DNA of 44,331 nt from Parvibaculum sp. (GCA_030682415.1 JAUXOE010000118.1:1-44331), one strand, 5' to 3'; numbered from the stretch's first letter, positions 9,283-18,572 are shown. The notes: generated from the letters alone by a model not told the origin. Numbers and translations: made by a program.

Positions 9283-10613
9283 GCGAGCACAAGCATCATT
9301 CGCAGTTCCGGCTGCTGGCCTCGCCGCGCTTCCTGCCGCTCTTCATCACGCAGGCCCTCGGCGCCTTCAACGACAATATCTTCAAAAATGCGCTCGTCAT
9401 CCTGATCACCTATTCGGCGACGACCAGCCTTGAAGGCATCGACACGCAAACGCTGGTGGCGCTGGCGGGCGGCATTTTCATTCTTCCGTTTTTCCTCTTT
9501 TCCGCCACCGCCGGACAATTCGCCGACAAGCTTCCCAAGCCTGCGCTTGTGCAAAAGGTGAAGTTGTTTGAGATCGTCATCATGATCGCAGCCGCCATCG
9601 GCTTCGCGCTCGAAAACCCGATCATGCTTTTGACCGTTCTCTTCTTCATGGGGACCCAATCAGCGATTTTCGGACCGCTCAAATACGGGCTCCTGCCGGA
9701 ACTTCTGGGGGAGGACGAGCTTGTCGGCGGCAATGCGCTGATCGAGACGGCGACCTTCCTTGTCATTCTCATCGGCACCCTGCTTGGCAGTCTGATCGTT
9801 CTCAAGACGCATGGGCTTGCCGCCGTGTCGGTGCTGTGTATCGGGATCGCGGTGCTGGGCTGGCTCGCGTCGCGGCGCATTCCCGATCGTCCCGCGGCGA
9901 GCCCCGAGGTGCGGATCAACTACAATATCGTTTCAGAGACGCTGAAGATGGTCGCCTTCGGCTACAAGGACCTGCCGATCTTCCGTTCGATCGTCGGCAT
10001 CTCCTGGTTCTGGCTGGTCGGCTCGGTCTTCATCATGCTGTTTCCGGTCTTCTCCCGCGATGTGCTGAGCGGCAATGAACAGATCGTCGCCATGCTGCTT
10101 GCAATCTTTTCCATCGGCATCGGCATCGGATCGCTCCTCTGCGACAAATTGCTGGGTGGCAAGGTTCGGGACTATTACGTGCCGGTCGGCGCGCTCGGCA
10201 TCACACTGTTTTCCGCCGATCTCTTTTTCGCGAGCGATCCGTTGCTCGCGACCGGCGCCGGCGAATTCATCGGCATCGTCGCCTTTCTTCAGGTCCCGGA
10301 GAACTGGCGGATCGTCGGCGACCTGTTCGGCATCGCGATTTGCGGCGGGCTTTATATCGTTCCCCTCTATGCCATCCTCCAGGCGCGAAGCCAGCCCGCA
10401 TATCGCGCGCGGCTGATCGCCGTCAACAATGTGCTCAATGCATTGGCAATGGTGGGTGCGTCGGGCTTCATCTTCTGGCTCACGGACGAGGGCACGTCGA
10501 TACCGGGCATTTTCCTCACGATCGGGCTGCTGAACATTCCGGTCACGCTCTACGTCTCTTTCGTGGTGATTTCGACCGCCGCGCGACGTCTCGCGAAGAG
10601 AGTCAGTTCCTGA
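9279..10613 (+). CDS. MFS transporter, lysophospholipid transporter (LplT)-like
   Basis: A 444-residue major facilitator with about 12 hydrophobic segments. The start (FRLLASPRFLPLFITQALGAFNDN) is typical of LplT-type flippases and of the transporter half of fused Aas-LplT proteins. It should move lysophospholipids, or related amphiphiles, across the inner membrane to the upstream acyltransferase, whose gene overlaps it by four bases. An amphiphile exporter of the same family cannot be excluded. The alpha/beta hydrolase follows after 14 bases, giving a plausible lipase, flippase and acyltransferase set. Confidence 0.83.
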   Translation: MSEHKHHSQFRLLASPRFLPLFITQALGAFNDNIFKNALVILITYSATTSLEGIDTQTLVALAGGIFILPFFLFSATAGQFADKLPKPALVQKVKLFEIVIMIAAAIGFALENPIMLLTVLFFMGTQSAIFGPLKYGLLPELLGEDELVGGNALIETATFLVILIGTLLGSLIVLKTHGLAAVSVLCIGIAVLGWLASRRIPDRPAASPEVRINYNIVSETLKMVAFGYKDLPIFRSIVGISWFWLVGSVFIMLFPVFSRDVLSGNEQIVAMLLAIFSIGIGIGSLLCDKLLGGKVRDYYVPVGALGITLFSADLFFASDPLLATGAGEFIGIVAFLQVPENWRIVGDLFGIAICGGLYIVPLYAILQARSQPAYRARLIAVNNVLNALAMVGASGFIFWLTDEGTSIPGIFLTIGLLNIPVTLYVSFVVISTAARRLAKRVSS

Positions 10614-10627
10614 AACGGGGCGCACGC

Positions 10628-11599
10628 ATGCGGATTGAACGAAGGCGCTTCTTTCCCGCTGCCGCAGCGCGCCGGCGCCACCGGTGGCTGTATCTGCCGG
10701 TCCTTCTTCTGATCCTTGCGCCGTTCATCGCGGCGACAATGAGCGTGACCGCAGAGGGGCGGCCGAATCTCGCGATTTCGACGCTGGGCGGTCAGCAATT
10801 CTGGACCGACAGGGCGATGCGCGCCGGCTGGCGTATCCAGTGTCACGCGCTCAGCGGACATTGCCGATTGCTCGATCCGGCAGACATCCGGCGCGGTTGG
10901 GGCGATTTTGTCGAGGTCGAGCGGCTGCTCGAGACCGTGAGCCCGACCAGCGACGCCCGAAGGCGCCTTGTTGTTCTGGTCCACGGATTCGGCGGCCATG
11001 CATGGACATTCTCGCGGCTGAAAAAGGCTTTGAAAGACGACGGCCATGAGGTCGTCCATTTCACTTATGCGAGCACGCTTGCGCGCGTGCCGGAACATGC
11101 CGGCGACCTTCGGTCCTATCTGGGGAATCTCGAGAATGTGGATGAAGTGATTTTTATCGCGCACAGCATGGGCGGCCTCGTCGTCGATCACGCCCTGGCG
11201 GCGGAGACACCGGCATTCGACACTGCGAAAGTGTCCGGCATTGTGCGTCTCGGCACACCGGTCCGTGGATCGGCGCTCGCCCGGCAAGCTGTCGACATCG
11301 CCGGCGCCGCCACACCCCGATGGTCGCCGGTCGCAGATGTCGCCGCCGGCCTCGCGATATCCGATGCATCGCCTCCGACCTGCAGCATTGCCGGCAGCCT
11401 GAAAGGCGGCACAGGGATCAATCCGTGGATCGAGGGCGACGATGACGGCGTTGTCGGTGTCTCGGAAGTTTCGGGCGATGACGGGATCGGGACGCTCGTC
11501 GTACCGGCGTCGCATTTCACGCTGACCGGCAACGCGGAAACGATCGCCGCCGTGCGCATGTTTCTGAAATCCGGTCGCTGTCAGCCGGTCGGGAGCTGA
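10628..11599 (+). CDS. Alpha/beta hydrolase, PGAP1/lipase-like, membrane-anchored
   Basis: A 323-residue protein with an Arg-rich start and one hydrophobic anchor (about 23-40), followed by an alpha/beta hydrolase fold. VLVHGFGGHAW forms the oxyanion region and AHSMGG carries the nucleophile, Ser180; an acidic stretch and SHF near the C-terminus probably hold the Asp and His. The natural substrate is probably a lipid or ester at the membrane surface. ATG 10628 is chosen because the longer frame overlaps the transporter. It is the last gene of the TetR-linked transcript. The 3' end is duplicated as a fragment at 24770-24937. Confidence 0.8.
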   Translation: MRIERRRFFPAAAARRRHRWLYLPVLLLILAPFIAATMSVTAEGRPNLAISTLGGQQFWTDRAMRAGWRIQCHALSGHCRLLDPADIRRGWGDFVEVERLLETVSPTSDARRRLVVLVHGFGGHAWTFSRLKKALKDDGHEVVHFTYASTLARVPEHAGDLRSYLGNLENVDEVIFIAHSMGGLVVDHALAAETPAFDTAKVSGIVRLGTPVRGSALARQAVDIAGAATPRWSPVADVAAGLAISDASPPTCSIAGSLKGGTGINPWIEGDDDGVVGVSEVSGDDGIGTLVVPASHFTLTGNAETIAAVRMFLKSGRCQPVGS

Positions 11600-11771
11600 G
11601 CAGGCCAACAGATTGTCGGCAGGACCGGCGCAGGCATGACATCGCCCGCCTGAGATCAAGGCGATGACCACAGCGGGCCGCCGTCGTGCCGGCAGATTTC
11701 AGAACACGTGATTGAAGATTGGTGGTGCTTGCAGTCACGACCTTACGTGCCTCGGCGCAAATTCCCAGTTG

Positions 11772-11929
11772 TCAGGGAAAGAACAGGGAAGTTACAATTT
11801 TTGATCCGGTTTCCGGAAATTCGTCCGGAATTCTCTAAGGAATTCACAGGCTTGGCGAGGAATTCCCTTAACATCGGAACAGGGAATTTGTTCAACCGAA
11901 CAGGGAACCAATCACACGGAAACAGGGAA
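11772..11929. repeat. AACAGGGAA repeat array in a gene-free stretch
   Basis: The 711 bases from 11600 to 12310 hold no intact gene. AACAGGGAA occurs at 11782, 11878, 11899 and 11921 (the last three 21-22 bases apart), with a related TCAGGGAA at 11772 and several GGAATTC copies between. Two-turn spacing resembles binding arrays at recombination or replication sites. A nearby integrase-like remnant at 12055-12165 suggests a mobile-element scar. Confidence 0.6.
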
Positions 11930-12054
11930 GCCCTTGCGTCGATCAGGGACGGCACATGCCCGGTGCGTCGGCTCGCGGCGCGCATGCCGCGCTTGTTTGC
12001 CGATTGGCGCTACTGGTCCGCATAGAGTCTCCCGCGCGCCCGTCGGTGAGGGCG

Positions 12055-12165
12055 CAATGCGAGGCGACGCCGTATCCGATCGACCGCAAAGGCTGCTGAT
12101 ACGTGACCGTAGGTTTTTATGACTTGCGTGCAATCTGCATGTCCCAACTGATCAGCGTTGGCGGA
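12055..12165 (-). pseudogene. Tyrosine recombinase C-terminal remnant
   Basis: The minus strand encodes about 37 residues containing QLGHADCTQVIKTYGHV, which follows the spacing of the phage-integrase C-terminal motif (LGHAxxxxxxxxYxHL with the catalytic Tyr). No upstream catalytic Arg region and no start are present, and the frame upstream runs into the cheR gene. I read it as a degraded end of an integrase. It could be a chance match, as only one motif supports it. Confidence 0.45.
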
Positions 12166-12310
12166 GACCTTGCGCGTTCGGGCGCGGGCCTTGCGAACGC
12201 CCCGGTAGGCCTGGAGACGACGCCACACAGAATCGCCCTCTATCTGTACCTGCCCCGAACGCTGGACCACGGCGCGCGGACAGTTCTCGCCTGACCTCTC
12301 CGTCGCCTCG

Positions 12311-13129
12311 CTATTGCGCGAGACCGAACAGACCGCGTTCGCCCGGCAGAACACGGAAGGCGTTCGAAATCCCGACGACGGTTTCGGCACCGCCGAGACA
12401 GAGATAACCCCAGGGACGCAGCGTCTTTGCGAGACCGGCGAATACCTGTCTGCGCGTCGTCTCATCGAAGTAGATCAACACGTTGCGGCAGAAGACAATG
12501 TCGAAACTGCCAAGACCGCTCGCGACCGGGTCGTCGAGAAGATTGTAGCGGCGAAACTCGATCATGTTGCGGAGCTTATCCTTGACGCGCCACCCGTCCT
12601 TCTCGGGTTCGAAGTGCTTCTGCACCATGGCCTCGGGCAGGCCGCGCGAAACTTCGAAGACGGAATAGCGACCTGCCCGGGCCCGGGCAAGCATCGCATC
12701 CGATATGTCGGTTGCGACGATCTCGACCTGCCAACCAGCAAGCGCCGGGCCCATGCTGTCAACCGTCATGGCCAGCGAGTAGGGCTCCTGCCCGCTCGAA
12801 CAGGCTGCGCTCCAGATGCGGATGCGGCGTGACGATTTGTTCATCGCCATGACTTCCGGCAGCAGACTCGAACGCAGCCGCTCGAACGGCCAGCCGTCGC
12901 GGAAGAACAGCGTTTCGTTCGTCGTCATGGCGTCGACGATCTGTGTCAGCGCGGCGTCGTCGCGCGTCCGGCGGATCTGTTCAATCAGGCTGCCGACGCT
13001 CTCGACGCCGCGGCGCCGCGCGATCGGCATCAGGCGGCTCTCGATCAGGTAGCCTTTTTCCAGCGTAACGACGAGACCGGAGCGCTCGTAGAGCATCTGT
13101 TTCAGATAGTCGAATTCGGCCGGGTTCAT
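12311..13129 (-). CDS. cheR: Chemotaxis protein methyltransferase CheR
   Basis: A 272-residue S-adenosylmethionine-dependent enzyme that methylates glutamates on chemoreceptors. The N-terminal helical domain (about 1-75) precedes the methyltransferase domain with the conserved RIWSAACSSGQEPYSLAM motif, the DISDAML adenosine-binding loop and the FDIVFCRNVLIYFD motif. Length is normal. Its ATG overlaps the cheB stop by four bases, so the pair is translationally coupled. It is the last gene of the chemotaxis operon, and downstream lies gene-free remnant DNA. Confidence 0.96.
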   Translation of the reverse strand: MNPAEFDYLKQMLYERSGLVVTLEKGYLIESRLMPIARRRGVESVGSLIEQIRRTRDDAALTQIVDAMTTNETLFFRDGWPFERLRSSLLPEVMAMNKSSRRIRIWSAACSSGQEPYSLAMTVDSMGPALAGWQVEIVATDISDAMLARARAGRYSVFEVSRGLPEAMVQKHFEPEKDGWRVKDKLRNMIEFRRYNLLDDPVASGLGSFDIVFCRNVLIYFDETTRRQVFAGLAKTLRPWGYLCLGGAETVVGISNAFRVLPGERGLFGLAQ

Positions 13130-14247
13130 TTACCTTCTCCTGAAGCGATACGCACAATGGCGGGACCGATTTTCTGCAGCGGCAAAATCTCGCTGCACAG
13201 GCCGGCCTGCGCGACAGCGCCGGGCATGCCCCAGACGACGCTGGTTTCGCGATCCTGCGCGAGAACCCGACCGCCCTGCCCGACGACGTCCCCGCAGCCC
13301 TTGAGCCCGTCGCATCCCATGCCGGTCAGGATCACCGCGAGAAGACGTTCCTTGCAGAACCGCGACAGGCTGCGCAGCATGGGATCGACGGCGGGCTTGC
13401 AGGAGTTTTCCGGCGGCCCATCGTCGAGACGGATGATGAGGCCTCCCGCCGCGCGCGGTTCCACAACGAGATGCTTGCCGCCCGGCGCGATATAAATGTG
13501 GCCGGGTTCCGGGATGTCGCCGTCGCGGGCCTCGCTTGCAGGGCGGCCCGAATAGCGCGTCATGTGTTCGGCGAGCAGTGCGGTGAAGCTCGCCGGCATG
13601 TGCTGCGTGACCAGGATCGGCTGACGTATCGATGGGTCGAGGTTCTTCAAGACTTCCGCCAGCGCCTGTGGGCCGCCGGTCGAAGAGCCTATGGCGATGA
13701 TGTCGGGTGGGACCGCCTGATCTCTCTCACGACGCCGGACGCGCGGCGCAGGTACGGGCTTGACCGGCGGCACGGGTGTCTTTTTCCTGGCGCCGTGCGT
13801 TTCGGCTGCCTTGCATGCCGCGTGATGCCTGACTTTGGCAACGAGTTCAGCCGTGAAGCTTTCGGCGCCTCCAAGACCGGCACTCGGCTTCTGCACGAAA
13901 TCGACGGCGCCGATCGCCATTGCCTTCATGGCGATGTCTGCATCGCGGTGGCTCGCGGCCGATGCCATGACGATTTTCAGATCGGGGTCGACCGCAAGAA
14001 GCTGCGGCAAGGCCGCCATGCCGTCGAGCTCCGGCATTTCGATGTCGAGCACGACGACGTCGATCTCGTGACGCCGCATCGCCTTCAATGCCTGCAGCCC
14101 GTTGGGCGCCGATGCAACAACCTCGATGTCGGGCTCCTGATCGAGAGTTCGCGTAACGATGCCGCGCGCGACGGCGGAATCGTCGACCACCATCACTTTG
14201 TATAGCTTGTTTTCGGCATTGGCCGTCGTTCGCAGATCGGTCGCCAT
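13126..14247 (-). CDS. cheB: Chemotaxis response regulator methylesterase CheB
   Basis: A 373-residue two-domain protein: an N-terminal receiver (about 15-135, phosphorylation site in VVVLDIEMPELDG) and a C-terminal methylesterase with the catalytic serine motif IGSSTGGPQAL, a THMPASFT loop and the ILTGMGCDGLKG segment. It removes receptor methyl groups, activated by CheA phosphotransfer, and forms the adaptation pair with CheR. The start follows a strong G-rich ribosome-binding site (GGGGGGGTAA). The linker is Lys/Pro/Arg-rich. Confidence 0.96.
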   Translation of the reverse strand: MATDLRTTANAENKLYKVMVVDDSAVARGIVTRTLDQEPDIEVVASAPNGLQALKAMRRHEIDVVVLDIEMPELDGMAALPQLLAVDPDLKIVMASAASHRDADIAMKAMAIGAVDFVQKPSAGLGGAESFTAELVAKVRHHAACKAAETHGARKKTPVPPVKPVPAPRVRRRERDQAVPPDIIAIGSSTGGPQALAEVLKNLDPSIRQPILVTQHMPASFTALLAEHMTRYSGRPASEARDGDIPEPGHIYIAPGGKHLVVEPRAAGGLIIRLDDGPPENSCKPAVDPMLRSLSRFCKERLLAVILTGMGCDGLKGCGDVVGQGGRVLAQDRETSVVWGMPGAVAQAGLCSEILPLQKIGPAIVRIASGEGK

Positions 14248-14272
14248 TTACCCCCCCGGCGTGAATTCTCTT

Positions 14273-14764
14273 TCAGGATTTGTCGTCGGCCATCAGAAGT
14301 TCGTCCACCATGCCCTGGCCGAGCCCGTTGCCCGGCAGGGCCGGTCCATTGAGCAGGGAAGATTTTTCCGCGACGTCGCCCACCGCGACGTTATCGTTTT
14401 CCAACGCATCGAGACATTGCGCCAGCGCTCCAAGTGTCTCGATCGTGTGCGCGATGCGCTGACCTGTGATGTCCTGAAAACTGCATGCTTCCATGAGCTC
14501 GCCGCAGCAATCGGCCACCACAGCCGCCGCAGCGTCAGGGTCGGAGAAATCGATGGCGACCATGCGTTCCGCGGCACCCATGATGCGATCGACGGCGGCT
14601 TCCATTTCGTTTCTGGCCGTTCGTTGTTCCTCCATGGCACGTGCCAAGCCGCCGATTCGGAAGTCCCGATCGAGCAGGTCTTTCAGGTGCCGGCGGCGGC
14701 GAAAGGCAACCCGGTAGAGATCGACGCATTCGTCGGCAATACGTTCGAAGAGATTTTGCGCCAT
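14273..14764 (-). CDS. cheZ: CheZ-family chemotaxis phosphatase (short form)
   Basis: A 163-residue helical protein with the CheZ active-site signature CSFQDITGQRI, whose Gln inserts into the CheY active site to speed dephosphorylation. Its C-terminus (MVDELLMADDKS) resembles the CheY-docking tail. It is shorter than the roughly 210-residue enteric CheZ, with a reduced N-terminal hairpin. It starts two bases after the cheY stop. CheZ is less common in alphaproteobacteria than phosphate-sink CheY proteins, so this operon uses an enzymatic off-switch. Confidence 0.88.
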   Translation of the reverse strand: MAQNLFERIADECVDLYRVAFRRRRHLKDLLDRDFRIGGLARAMEEQRTARNEMEAAVDRIMGAAERMVAIDFSDPDAAAAVVADCCGELMEACSFQDITGQRIAHTIETLGALAQCLDALENDNVAVGDVAEKSSLLNGPALPGNGLGQGMVDELLMADDKS

Positions 14765-14766
14765 CG

Positions 14767-15153
14767 TCAGAAATCCCCCAGTACGGTCTTCAGTTTTGCC
14801 TTGAGGATTTCGGCGCTGAATGGCTTGATAATGTAGTTGTTGACGCCGGCTTGGCGCGCGGCCACGACATTCTCGGCCTTCGATTCGGCTGTGACCATGA
14901 CGAAGGGGAGCGAGGAAAGCGCCGCGTCGCCGCGCACTTCCTTCAGAAGCTCGTAGCCGGTCATAGGCTGCATATTCCAGTCGGATATCACGAGCCCGTA
15001 GGTCCGTTTGCGTAGCTTTTCCAGCGCGTCCTTGCCGTCGGTTGCTTCGTCGATATCGGTGAAACCAATCTTGTTGAGCAAGTTGCGCACGATCCGCAGC
15101 ATGGTCCGGTAGTCATCCACGATCAGAATTGGCATCTTCAGGTCGACAGCCAT
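14767..15153 (-). CDS. cheY: Chemotaxis response regulator CheY
   Basis: A 128-residue single receiver domain. The acidic pocket is in LIVDDY near the start, the phosphoacceptor Asp is in LVISDWNMQP (about residue 57), and the switch Thr (VMVTAES) and Lys (IIKPFS) are in place. Phosphorylated by CheA, it should bind the flagellar motor or another output. It lies between cheW and cheZ. No motor genes are in this window. Confidence 0.95.
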   Translation of the reverse strand: MAVDLKMPILIVDDYRTMLRIVRNLLNKIGFTDIDEATDGKDALEKLRKRTYGLVISDWNMQPMTGYELLKEVRGDAALSSLPFVMVTAESKAENVVAARQAGVNNYIIKPFSAEILKAKLKTVLGDF

Positions 15154-15189
15154 CTCGTTCTTCCCTTTGAGTGATGTCAGTTTCCTCGA

Positions 15190-15669
15190 TCAGGCATCGG
15201 CACGGATCGAACCGAGCACGTCGGCAACCCCGAGTACGATGAGAAGCCGGTCGTCGAGCCGATAGATGCCCTGCGCAACATCGCGCCAGCGCGTATCGAG
15301 TGTCGCCGGTACGGCCTCGCGGCGCTGCGCGGGCAGGCTCAGCACTTCTCCGACCTCGTCGACCAGAAGACTGAACGGCTCGTCGTCATGCTCGACGACC
15401 ACGGCCATCGCCTTCGCGACGAAATCGTCCGCCGGAAGTCCGAGACGCTTGCGCATATTGATCGCCGTGACGATGCGCCCCCGCAAATTCAGGGAGCCGG
15501 CGACCTCGTCCGGCGCGAGCGGCACCCGGGTGATGTTCTGCGGTCCGAGAACGTCGCGAACATTCAGCACGGGAATACCGAAGGCCTGGCCGCCAACGCT
15601 CATGGTCACATAGTCGTCAGCCGCACCGGTGGTGGTGTCGGACAAATTGTTGTCGGCAACAATACTCAT
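15190..15669 (-). CDS. cheW: Chemotaxis coupling protein CheW
   Basis: A 159-residue single CheW domain that links receptors to CheA. Typical features are YVTMSVGGQAFGIPVLNVRDVLGP at the N-terminus, the LNLRGRIVTAINMRKRLGL core and LLVDEVGEVLSLP. It overlaps the cheA stop by four bases, so it is coupled to CheA synthesis. The N-terminal 18 residues are polar and unstructured. Confidence 0.95.
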   Translation of the reverse strand: MSIVADNNLSDTTTGAADDYVTMSVGGQAFGIPVLNVRDVLGPQNITRVPLAPDEVAGSLNLRGRIVTAINMRKRLGLPADDFVAKAMAVVVEHDDEPFSLLVDEVGEVLSLPAQRREAVPATLDTRWRDVAQGIYRLDDRLLIVLGVADVLGSIRADA

Positions 15670-18572
15670 GCTGCAATCTCCGTTGCGGACTCGTCGGACG
15701 AAAGAACCCGTGACAGAACACTCAAGAGCGCCTTTGGATCGAGCTTGGTCACGTAGTCGGTGAACCCGGCGCTCATACCACGCTCGATGTCTTTCGGATT
15801 GGCATGCGACGAAAGTGCAATGATCGGAACTCCCTTCATCTGCGCATCGCTCTTCAGCATTCGAGCAAGGTCGAAGCCCGAAAGTCCCGGCATTTCAATA
15901 TCGGAAACGATGATGTCGAAACGGCCATGGTCCTTGCATATTTCAATCGCAGCCTCGCCGTGCTCGGCGACCGTGACGTGATAACCCGCAAGCGTCAGCA
16001 TCGGCATCAACAGGTTGCGAAAGAACGCGCTGTCTTCTACAAGCAACACGTTGCGGCTGTCTTCCTCGCCGAATGCCTTTTCCGTTTCCACGCTGAACCA
16101 GTCCGGATCGCTCTGGCGCAGGTAGTGGACGGTGTCGATGACATCGGTCGTGGCGCCGGCGATGATGGCGCTGCCGAGAATGCCCGGACGGCTGCCACCT
16201 GCGAGCTGCAGATCGAGCGGCGCTTCAATGATGTCGATGACGCGATCGACGACAAGGCCGAGCATGCGATGACCGTCGACGAACACCAGGATCGGGTGCT
16301 TGCCGCTTCGGGCGGCAGGCTGGCTGTCGAGACCAATCAGCGGCATCAGGCCGCCGCGATATTGCAGCACGGTGCGGGCGCCCGCCTGTTCCGCCGTCGA
16401 GAGGTCAGCCTCCTCGAGACGCGCCACCAGCGATAGCGGCACCGCCTTCGGCCCGCCGTCGCCAGTCTGGAATACCAGCATCGAGACAGCGTCGCGACCG
16501 CGCACTTGATGGCTTCCGTCCGCCTGCTGAGTCGCCTCGACATGGGGGGCGGCGGAAACAGCAGTGGCAAGGCCGTTCGGATCGAGGATCATGATCACGC
16601 GGCCGTCGCCGAGTATCGTCGTCCCTGAAAAAGAGGGAATGTGCCGGATGGTACGCGACACGGGCTTGACCACGATTTCCTCGGTGTCGAAGACCTTGTC
16701 GACGATGATACCAAAGACGAAGGCGCCGACCTGAGAGACGACAACATAGGTGCTTCCGGGACCGTCTTCTTCCTCGGCGGCGTCGGTGCGCGGAAGGTCG
16801 AGAATTTCAGCAAGAGAGACGAGCGGCAGCAACCTGTCGCGCAGCCGGTAAACCGGACGGCCGTTGATACTCTCAAGACCCTTCTCCGAAGTGTGGCTGA
16901 TGCGCACGAGCTCAATGACGCTGTTCTGCGGCATCGCGAAGCGCTCGCCGGCACATTCAACGATGAGCGCCGACACGATGGCCAACGTCAGCGGTATCTT
17001 GATGACGAAACGCGAGCCTGCGCCTTCGGTCGACTGGAATTCGATGATGCCGCCGATCTTCTCGATGTTGCTGCGCACCACGTCCATGCCGACACCGCGA
17101 CCGGAAACACTGGTGACAGCGGCGGCGGTCGAGAAACCGGGACGGAAGATGAACTGCTGTATCTGCTGCTCGGTCATCGTCTCGAGCTGAGATTCGGTTG
17201 CGAGACCGTTCGCCACCACCTTCTCGCGGATGCGGGCTGTCGGCAGACCGCGGCCATTGTCGGAGACTTGAACGACGATATGTCCCCCTTCATGGCGCGC
17301 GGACAGTTCGATCGTGCCGTGTTCAGGCTTCCCGGCGGCAAGGCGTTCGCCTACCGTTTCGATGCCGTGATCGGCGGAGTTCCGCACCATATGGGTCAGC
17401 GGATCGCGGATCGACTCCAGTATCTGGCGGTCGAGTTCGGTATCGGCGCCGAGCATGATGAGTTCGATCTTTTTGTCGAGTTCCTGTGTCAGGTCGCGCA
17501 CCAGCCGAGGCAGTTTTCCCCAGGCGTTGCCGATCGGCTGCATGCGCGTCATCATCACGCTCTCCTGCAGTTCGGTCGTGACCTGGTTCAACCGCTGCAG
17601 CGGCGGTCCGAAAGGGCTATCACCGCAGCCGCGCAGGATCTGCAGAAGCTGGTTTCGCGTCAGCACCAGTTCGCTGACCATCGTCATCAGGTCTTCGAGA
17701 ACATTGATGTTGACCCGCAATGTTTCGGCCTGCCCGGCGGCCGCATCGCGTCTTTCGGCTGGCGGCGCCGTTTCGGGTCGGCCGGCTTTCGGTGCCGCCG
17801 GCGCGGGTGCGGCGGCCGGCTTCGGCTCCTCTCGGCTCAGGAGGCCAAGCAGCGCCGTCACATCTTCGGCGTTGACGGCCAGCGACGCGAAGGCTTTGCC
17901 GATCTCGCCGCGCAGCGTACCGATGTCGCTTTCGGTCCAACCGTTGTCGGCCAGACAGGTCAGCACATCCGCGATGTCGATGCCGGGCGTCTTCTGCAAG
18001 GCAACAGCAAATCCGCCCGCCAGCGCGAACTGCAATCGCAGCATGTCGGGCGCCAGTGCATCGCCCTGCGCGACTTTTTCAAGAAAGGCGGCACAGGCGA
18101 TCTCGCAAGCAGTGTCGATACCCGAAGCGCCGCCGGCCCGCTCATAGAGCGTTCCGGGACGGACGGCGGGTGCTTCCGACGCGACAGGCGGAGCTTCTCC
18201 CGACGCAAGCACGCGCAGGGCCGATGTCAATTCATCGTCGCTGCCGGCGGGTTCGCTGCCGCTCGCGCCAAGATCGGCGACCAGCTCCTTGATGCGGTCG
18301 AGAGCGGCAAGCACCAGGGAAACGACCTCCGGCGAAACTTCGAGACCGCCATCCCGCACGCGTCCCAGCACGTCCTCCGCCGCATGCGCCACCGTTTCGA
18401 GGCGCGGCAGACCGAGGAATCCGCAGGTTCCCTTGATCGTGTGCATGATGCGGAAAATGCTGCCGAGCAGCGCCGGGTCTCCCGGCCGTTGTTCGAGTTC
18501 GACCAGCTCGCTGTCCAGCACATCGAGCGCCTCGCGCGTTTCGGCGAGAAATTCCTTGAGAAGATCATCCAT
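15666..18572 (-). CDS. cheA: Hybrid chemotaxis kinase CheA with truncated-globin-like segment, two CheW-like domains and receiver
   Basis: A 968-residue histidine kinase (numbering from ATG 18572). Order: HPt domain with phosphorylated His44 (MHTIKGTCGF); a segment at about 141-247 resembling a truncated globin without its haem-binding region, where P2 is usually found; an Ala/Pro linker; dimerisation helices (about 288-340); ATPase with VRNSADHGIE and SDNGRGL; a CheW domain; a second CheW-like domain (about 690-815); and a receiver with phosphoacceptor near 891 (IIVSDIEMPG). The start MDDLLKEFL is canonical; a GTG at 18587 would add five residues. The receiver may act as a phosphate sink. 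The first gene downstream is cheW, overlapping by four bases. Confidence 0.94.
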   Translation of the reverse strand: MDDLLKEFLAETREALDVLDSELVELEQRPGDPALLGSIFRIMHTIKGTCGFLGLPRLETVAHAAEDVLGRVRDGGLEVSPEVVSLVLAALDRIKELVADLGASGSEPAGSDDELTSALRVLASGEAPPVASEAPAVRPGTLYERAGGASGIDTACEIACAAFLEKVAQGDALAPDMLRLQFALAGGFAVALQKTPGIDIADVLTCLADNGWTESDIGTLRGEIGKAFASLAVNAEDVTALLGLLSREEPKPAAAPAPAAPKAGRPETAPPAERRDAAAGQAETLRVNINVLEDLMTMVSELVLTRNQLLQILRGCGDSPFGPPLQRLNQVTTELQESVMMTRMQPIGNAWGKLPRLVRDLTQELDKKIELIMLGADTELDRQILESIRDPLTHMVRNSADHGIETVGERLAAGKPEHGTIELSARHEGGHIVVQVSDNGRGLPTARIREKVVANGLATESQLETMTEQQIQQFIFRPGFSTAAAVTSVSGRGVGMDVVRSNIEKIGGIIEFQSTEGAGSRFVIKIPLTLAIVSALIVECAGERFAMPQNSVIELVRISHTSEKGLESINGRPVYRLRDRLLPLVSLAEILDLPRTDAAEEEDGPGSTYVVVSQVGAFVFGIIVDKVFDTEEIVVKPVSRTIRHIPSFSGTTILGDGRVIMILDPNGLATAVSAAPHVEATQQADGSHQVRGRDAVSMLVFQTGDGGPKAVPLSLVARLEEADLSTAEQAGARTVLQYRGGLMPLIGLDSQPAARSGKHPILVFVDGHRMLGLVVDRVIDIIEAPLDLQLAGGSRPGILGSAIIAGATTDVIDTVHYLRQSDPDWFSVETEKAFGEEDSRNVLLVEDSAFFRNLLMPMLTLAGYHVTVAEHGEAAIEICKDHGRFDIIVSDIEMPGLSGFDLARMLKSDAQMKGVPIIALSSHANPKDIERGMSAGFTDYVTKLDPKALLSVLSRVLSSDESATEIAA

